Below are positions 5,495 to 8,788 of a stretch of 8,788 nt of DNA, one piece after another. The notes beneath the pieces were generated by a model. It was not told the DNA's origin. It saw nothing but the letters and a program-made list of their open reading frames with translations, and ran no database searches. Where the stretch lies: positions 1-8,788 of the forward strand of contig CAMZKS010000003.1 of NCBI GenBank assembly GCA_947311285.1, given 5' to 3'. The position numbers were made by a program, and so were the translations under genes. This stretch comes from an uncultured bacterium (lineage in GTDB: Bacteria > Patescibacteriota > Gracilibacteria > UBA4473). The stretch's first letter is position 1, and every line of letters starts with the position of its first letter.

Positions 5495-5524
5495 GCCTCT
5501 TCATGAATGCTCACATTGGCAGGG
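5486..5524. repeat. 9-bp perfect inverted repeat over the Abi -35 box
   Basis: CCCTGCCAA (5486-5494) and TTGGCAGGG (5516-5524) are exact reverse complements 21 bp apart, with the palindrome TTCATGAA (5500-5507) near the centre. One arm contains the -35 box of the Abi promoter. It could be a repressor operator, a plus-strand terminator (T-run at 5526-5530), or both. Confidence 0.7.
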
Positions 5525-5580
5525 CTTTTTGTTTAAGCTTATATTCTTCTTATTCCGTAATTAATTCCCAGAAGTAGCTC

Positions 5581-5623
5581 AAAAAAAAGTCAGCTACTCC
5601 CGAAGGGGGTGTCAGACTTTTTT
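5581..5623 (-). terminator. Terminator of the toxin-antitoxin operon
   Basis: Seven bases after the toxin stop codon, an outer stem (5583-5591 with 5615-5623) and an inner stem ACTCCC/GGGGGT (5596-5601, 5605-5610, one wobble) with a GAA loop form a hairpin. On the minus strand it ends in a run of eight T (5581-5588). The T-run on the other strand makes it potentially bidirectional. Confidence 0.8.
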
Positions 5624-5629
5624 ATAGCC

Positions 5630-5890
5630 TCACTTGTAAACATTCTTTCTGTGGCCTACTTTCAATACTCGATGTGTGCTTGGTTCAATTTCAAGTTCTA
5701 GTAAAAAACGATAGTTGCCCACTTTAAGCCGATGCGTGGCCGGCTCTAAATTCTGCCGCGCCTTAAGATGCTTCTCAAATAAGGCTTCTTTCCGTTGGTA
5801 CTCTCTAATTTTACTTTTGAGATAATCTTGAACCTCCGTTGAAAGCTTTTTGAACTGTTTTTCAGCGGTGTGTGTAAAAATAAGTTTCAT
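5630..5890 (-). CDS. RelE/ParE-family toxin
   Basis: This 86-aa basic protein starts MKLIFTHTAEKQFKKLSTEVQDYL. It has the order expected of RelE-superfamily toxins: a first strand with T/S-x-x-A-x-K-x-F-x-x-L, a long helix pair (about 19-50), then the beta-sheet LKVGNYRFLLELEI (55-68) and the C-terminal HRVLKVGHRKNVYK (73-86), in which the basic and Tyr residues typical of the active face sit. RelE-type members cleave mRNA in the ribosomal A site, whereas ParE-type members inhibit gyrase; the sequence alone does not separate them here, although the HRKNVY end is more RelE-like. The gene lies 3 bp after the antitoxin stop, ends in TGA and is followed by a strong terminator, so it is the last gene of a two-gene operon. 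No Shine-Dalgarno sequence is present. Confidence 0.88.
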   Translation of the reverse strand: MKLIFTHTAEKQFKKLSTEVQDYLKSKIREYQRKEALFEKHLKARQNLEPATHRLKVGNYRFLLELEIEPSTHRVLKVGHRKNVYK

Positions 5891-5893
5891 ATT

Positions 5894-6142
5894 TTACAAC
5901 TGAAAACTTGAGTCACCACCCTTCTTTGACTTTTCTAGTTCTGCTTTAAGTTTTTGCTGGTTTTGGCTGATTTCAAACTGTTCGTAGTACTCTTCCATAA
6001 AATCGTCACTCTGTTCAAAATAAGGCAGAACAATCATTTTTGGTACGCCATGATTGGTAACAATACAACCTTTTTTATCGAGTTGCTCTGAAATATTTCT
6101 AGGATTTCTTTGAAATTGAGAATTGGTGATAATCGTGGGCAT
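5894..6142 (-). CDS. Phd/YefM-type antitoxin
   Basis: This 82-aa protein is the upstream partner of the RelE-like toxin. The N-terminal half (MPTIITNSQFQRNPRNISEQLDKKGCIVTNHGVPKMIVLPYF) matches the Phd/YefM DNA-binding fold, with the recognisable segment 'CIVTNHGVPKMIVLPY' (26-41). The acidic, Gln- and Glu-rich C-terminal half (about 43-82) would be the unfolded tail that wraps and neutralises the toxin. Antitoxins of this type repress their own operon, alone or with the toxin, by binding palindromes at the promoter. Such a palindrome lies directly upstream at 6153-6187. Antitoxin-first order and the 3-bp gap to the toxin are typical. Confidence 0.85.
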   Translation of the reverse strand: MPTIITNSQFQRNPRNISEQLDKKGCIVTNHGVPKMIVLPYFEQSDDFMEEYYEQFEISQNQQKLKAELEKSKKGGDSSFQL

Positions 6143-6152
6143 TTTTTATTTT

Positions 6153-6187
6153 CACAAAATACATTAAATATCATGTATTATTTTGTG
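6153..6187 (-). promoter_or_regulatory. Palindromic operator upstream of the toxin-antitoxin operon
   Basis: AATACAT (6158-6164) and ATGTATT (6173-6179) form a perfect 7-bp inverted repeat with an 8-nt centre. CACAA (6153-6157) and TTGTG (6183-6187) extend it, after three unpaired bases on one side. The palindrome overlaps a candidate promoter, TTGAAA (6193-6198), 17-bp spacer, CATGAT (6170-6175), so a bound antitoxin would block transcription. Confidence 0.55.
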
Positions 6188-6207
6188 TGTAATTTCAAGT
6201 ATTTCAT

Positions 6208-7554
6208 TCATTCACTATTCCCTCTCCCCCCATAACTCCGATTAAAAATACTATGTCTATTTCCGCCGTCGTAATCATACGAAGATCGGTAGTCATTAGT
6301 GTTTTCTAACCACGGTTCATACGGTTGAGGCAGGTGCTGCGGTTCATAAACTCTGTCTCTTCCCACCCGAACCGTTGTACTCGTTCGGGCCGTTTGGCCA
6401 CTGTCATTTCTAATAATAACGCTCACGGTATAAGTCCCTGCCTCGTTATAGTAATGCGTAAAAACCGAGCTTTGTACGTAACCATCACGGCCATAGCGTG
6501 CCTGCGCTCCGTACATTTCATCCCCCCAATTAATGTGATAACTTAAGTTCCCATTATTTCGGTCTGACGCTCGCACTCTCCACGTTCCCGTTTGCCCGGT
6601 TATTAAGGTCGTTGGGCCACTGATACCACGAACCACTGGAGCCGTTCCAACGCTTGGACGCTCCCCTGTTACTCGAACTATTTTTTGCGAAGTCGCTTGT
6701 TGGCCATTTTGGTTTGAAACCGTAATACGCACAGTGTAAGTACCGGTATTTGCATACTGATGGCTAAATGTTGTTTTTTGAGTTGAAAAACGTTGAGGAT
6801 ACTGACCGGCCGCTACGTAATTACGCTCACCCCAATCAATAGAATAACTTAGGTGCGCGCTGCTTCCATCTCGAACTCGAATGGCCCAAGTGCCACTTTG
6901 ATTTACTTCTAAATTATTGGGACCATTAAAACTTTCAATGACCACTTGTGTCACTGGATTTAGTGAATGGTCACAAAAATAATGTGTTAAACACTGCGTG
7001 GCAGCATTGTGTTGCGCTTTCCAAATACCATTACACTGGCTTGCAAGTGGGCGTTCAACCACAGGGCAAAAATTTCCACCTTCACAGCGCCAATCAATGG
7101 TACAGCCGTAATTATTTTTAATTTCTTGATATGACCCGCCCTGGCAGGTAGTTGGATTTGGCCGTGCCACAGAATTACACTGACTAGCAAAAGTATTAGC
7201 CTGTAGATTTGTTGAAAAGTACTGCGTAAAACCACCATTCCCATTGGTTAAAGTTGGCGCAGGAGGTTGATAGGTTATAGAGGGGCGAGGAAAATTATTC
7301 GCTGCATAATAGGCCGTCAATCCTCCACCCGTAGGGTTTTTGTAATTGTTATTACTTTGTGTGTATCCATTATAGCTACGGACACCGACGTTATTATAAT
7401 TTTGGCTCGTGTTATACGTGCCTTGATTATAAGAAGTTTGAGTCGAGGCTCCGTTAGACTGATACCAGCCGGTTAAACCGCCAGAAGCTAGTGAGTTGCC
7501 CGACATAAGCAGCGAGAAAATAAAAGTGGTTGATATCAAATTTCTGAATTTCAT
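6208..7554 (-). CDS. Secreted protein with paired cysteine modules and two PKD-like domains
   Basis: The 448-aa protein begins with a signal peptide (1-23, SLA-S). The mature N-terminus is rich in Asn, Tyr, Gly and Ser and repeats GG[LF]T-x-[WY]-[YF] three times (25-31, 77-83, 107-113). Eight cysteines follow (126, 137, 151, 157, 163, 174, 188, 194), spaced as two identical C-x10-C-x13-C-x5-C modules. Two Ig-like PKD-type domains come next (about 203-295 and 307-397). They share SGTWxIRVRD/TGTWRVRASD, xxWG(E/D) and FxHxYxxxGTYTVxxxxxNxxGQ. The tail (400-448) is Tyr-, Gly- and Arg-rich and has no membrane anchor. PKD domains usually mediate extracellular protein or polysaccharide contacts, so a role in surface or host-cell attachment is plausible but unproven. 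It is monocistronic, with a perfect TATAAT at 7578-7583, and divergent from the transketolase gene. Confidence 0.85.
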   Translation of the reverse strand: MKFRNLISTTFIFSLLMSGNSLASGGLTGWYQSNGASTQTSYNQGTYNTSQNYNNVGVRSYNGYTQSNNNYKNPTGGGLTAYYAANNFPRPSITYQPPAPTLTNGNGGFTQYFSTNLQANTFASQCNSVARPNPTTCQGGSYQEIKNNYGCTIDWRCEGGNFCPVVERPLASQCNGIWKAQHNAATQCLTHYFCDHSLNPVTQVVIESFNGPNNLEVNQSGTWAIRVRDGSSAHLSYSIDWGERNYVAAGQYPQRFSTQKTTFSHQYANTGTYTVRITVSNQNGQQATSQKIVRVTGERPSVGTAPVVRGISGPTTLITGQTGTWRVRASDRNNGNLSYHINWGDEMYGAQARYGRDGYVQSSVFTHYYNEAGTYTVSVIIRNDSGQTARTSTTVRVGRDRVYEPQHLPQPYEPWLENTNDYRSSYDYDGGNRHSIFNRSYGGRGNSE

Positions 7555-7577
7555 AATTTAAAGACTTACTTACTAGT

Positions 7578-7583
7578 ATTATA
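7578..7583 (-). promoter_or_regulatory. -10 box of the PKD-protein gene
   Basis: A perfect TATAAT on the minus strand lies 23 nt ahead of the ATG at 7554. No good -35 box sits 16-18 bp upstream (the best hexamer, at 17 bp, is TCACAT). The predicted leader is about 17 nt and lacks a Shine-Dalgarno sequence. Confidence 0.5.
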
Positions 7584-7680
7584 CGTCTTATTTATAATAA
7601 ATGTGACAGTTTGCGCTAAGATTGATAAAATGTATACAGAAAAAGTCAAGACTATTTAAAGTCGATCTGAATAGTTCAGC

Positions 7681-7711
7681 TTGGGATGAGGTAAAAATTA
7701 GGTACTATACT
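7681..7711 (+). promoter_or_regulatory. Candidate transketolase promoter
   Basis: TTGGGA (7681-7686) is followed after 16 bp by TACTAT (7703-7708), or after 19 bp by TATACT (7706-7711, 5 of 6). Transcription would begin near 7716, about 17 nt before the ATG at 7733. Confidence 0.45.
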
Positions 7712-7732
7712 TTAGAATTTAACTGACCTTTA

Positions 7733-8788
7733 ATGACGACTCTCGACCTAAACCATATCAATGCTTTTACTAAAGCCTGCCGACGCACTATTCTGCAAAT
7801 GCTCAAGACTTCCCAGTCGGGGCACCCCGGCGGTAGTTTAAGTGCTTTAGATTTTTTAGCGGTACTTTACACGCAACGTGTTGGTAATACGTATGAAAAC
7901 GTAATTGTTTCTAACGGGCACATTTCACCAGCGGTTTATAGCGTTTTGGCAGAAATGGGAGCGATTGATAAACAGGCCGTGATTGACACTTTCCGACAAA
8001 TTGGTTCGGTGTACGAAGGCCATGTTACCCGACATATTCCTGGTATTCCGTTTGGAACGGGCCCACTGGGTGCTGGGGTTTCTACTGCGGCAGGGTTTGC
8101 TAAAGCGCAAAAATTTAAAAATTCAGACGAAAAAGTATTTGCCGTTATTGGTGATGGTGAAGTGCAAGAAGGACAAGTACACGAAATGGCTCTGTTTGCC
8201 GCGAAAGAAAAATTAAACAACTTTATCGTGTTTTGTGATTACAACGCCGTGCAACTCACTACCAGTTTAGACGGGATGATGCCCACCAACGTAAAAGGAA
8301 TTTTCGAAGCCCATGGTTGGAAAGTTTTAGATATTGACGGACATAACCATGAAGCCTTATTAGAAGCGATTAATACTGAAACCACCGACCAACCCGTTTT
8401 GATTTTAGGACGTACTATTATGGGGAACGGCGTACCGATGATGCAAGCGGACGGAGAGAATCACGTTCCAACTTGGCATGGAAAAGCGCCTAAACCAGAT
8501 GAAATTGATCAACAACTTGAGCTACCTGAACTTTCACTTAGTGAAGACGAATTGAGTGTTTTAGAAAACTTTAGAAGTGAAGTAAATTTTAAACCAAAAC
8601 CTAATCCCTTTAGCAACAATCTTACCAAAGATCAAAACATCAATACGGGTACGCCCATTGTGTACCCCGTTGGTGAAAAAGCCGCTTGTCGTGAAGCTTA
8701 TGGCCGAGCACTGCTTGATTTAGCACATAACAATAAAAATATTATTGCCGGAACCGCTGATGTCGGCGGCAGTGTAATGACTAAGTAC
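7733..8788 (+). CDS. tkt: Transketolase, N-terminal part (truncated by window edge)
   Basis: The first 352 residues are present and the frame runs open to the right edge. Transketolase moves two-carbon ketol units between sugar phosphates with thiamine diphosphate in the non-oxidative pentose phosphate pathway. Visible motifs are SQSGHPGGSLSALD (27-40), VSNGHISPAVYSVLAEMG (59-76), GTGPLGAGVSTAAGFA (108-123) and the ThDP/Mg site GDGEVQEGQ (140-148) with its distal Asn171 (CDYNAVQL). Further on come EAHGWKVLDIDGH and PVLILGRTIMGNGV. A second domain begins near residue 318 with EKAACREAYGRALLDLA and then IIAGTADVGGSVMTKY, so both halves are in one chain rather than split into two subunits. The full protein would be about 600-650 aa. 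The ATG at 7733 has a candidate promoter upstream and no Shine-Dalgarno sequence. Confidence 0.95.
   Translation, partial: MTTLDLNHINAFTKACRRTILQMLKTSQSGHPGGSLSALDFLAVLYTQRVGNTYENVIVSNGHISPAVYSVLAEMGAIDKQAVIDTFRQIGSVYEGHVTRHIPGIPFGTGPLGAGVSTAAGFAKAQKFKNSDEKVFAVIGDGEVQEGQVHEMALFAAKEKLNNFIVFCDYNAVQLTTSLDGMMPTNVKGIFEAHGWKVLDIDGHNHEALLEAINTETTDQPVLILGRTIMGNGVPMMQADGENHVPTWHGKAPKPDEIDQQLELPELSLSEDELSVLENFRSEVNFKPKPNPFSNNLTKDQNINTGTPIVYPVGEKAACREAYGRALLDLAHNNKNIIAGTADVGGSVMTKY

Larger units (their letters stand above)
5444..5530 (+). ncRNA. Candidate short RNA divergent from the Abi gene
   Basis: On the plus strand TTGACT (5444-5449, 5 of 6 of -35 consensus) is followed by TACTAT after 16 bp (5466-5471), or TATATT after 19 bp (5469-5474). 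A 9-bp perfect stem (5486-5494 with 5516-5524) then leads into CTTTTTG (5525-5531), as in a small terminator. A transcript from about 5478 to 5530 would be roughly 50 nt. The interval given covers promoter and RNA. The 21-nt loop is large for a terminator, so this is a candidate only. Confidence 0.35.

Noticed and set aside
5436..5504. N-terminal extension of the Abi_2 protein from the ATG at 5504
   Set aside because: Family similarity starts at MKPITTYEQ (5435), and the best promoter has its start site downstream of 5504. A weaker upstream promoter (TATAAG near 5537) keeps the longer form barely possible.
6143..6207. Terminator of the PKD-protein gene
   Set aside because: The only hairpin here is AT-only in its core and followed by A-rich sequence on the minus strand. 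The operator reading for the antitoxin fits better, so no terminator is claimed.
7925..8220. Minus-strand open frames of 61 and 94 codons inside transketolase
   Set aside because: They lie opposite strongly conserved transketolase motifs and their translations show no domain-like pattern. They are shadows of the plus-strand gene.
1..8788. Alternative genetic code (UGA as glycine, as in Gracilibacteria or Absconditabacteria)
   Set aside because: The toxin gene ends at TGA where its family ends, no gene needs read-through, and the tRNA-Gly present has anticodon TCC.

Overview
The window looks like a chromosomal segment of a member of the Patescibacteria (Candidate Phyla Radiation), read with the standard bacterial code: the RelE-like toxin gene ends in TGA, and no frame needs TGA as glycine. 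The placement is an inference. It rests on small AT-rich genes, start codons without Shine-Dalgarno sequences, secreted proteins with PKD-like and cysteine modules, and a surface protein whose N-terminus resembles those common in that group. No marker here fixes the phylum.

Left part (1-2935, minus strand). Read in the direction of transcription, the order is rsmH (16S rRNA methyltransferase), a small FtsL-like one-helix protein, an unrecognised 320-aa protein with a helix at each end, and the start of a large secreted protein that runs off the left edge. The first two resemble the start of a division and cell-wall (dcw) cluster. The 320-aa gene has its own strong promoter, placed so that its mRNA may be leaderless. 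The rsmH leader (2936-3044) carries overlapping alternative hairpins.

Middle (2936-4323). An AT-rich divergent intergenic region contains a perfect DnaA box and two near matches. It is followed by a small membrane protein of the 'small multi-drug export' family (plus strand), which meets a YrdC/TsaC-type tRNA-modification gene (minus strand) tail to tail with 2 bp between. A divergent promoter region then leads to tRNA-Gly(TCC) and a strong terminator.

Accessory part (4324-6200). Downstream of the tRNA are three compact hairpins and a fourth weak stem, then a 20-bp exact copy of the tRNA 3' end, 191 bp from the original. Next come an Abi_2-family (AbiD/AbiF-like) HEPN RNase gene and a Phd/RelE-type toxin-antitoxin operon, both on the minus strand. 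This looks like a small defence or stress island beside a tRNA. The Abi promoter overlaps a 9-bp perfect inverted repeat, which on the other strand reads as a terminator preceded by a plausible promoter. That suggests a very short divergent RNA. This is the best candidate in the window for an undescribed toxin-RNA arrangement.

Right part (6208-8788). A secreted protein with two cysteine modules of identical spacing and two PKD-like domains lies on the minus strand, divergent from a single-chain transketolase gene (plus strand) that continues beyond the right edge. No CRISPR array, transposase, integrase or rRNA gene is visible.
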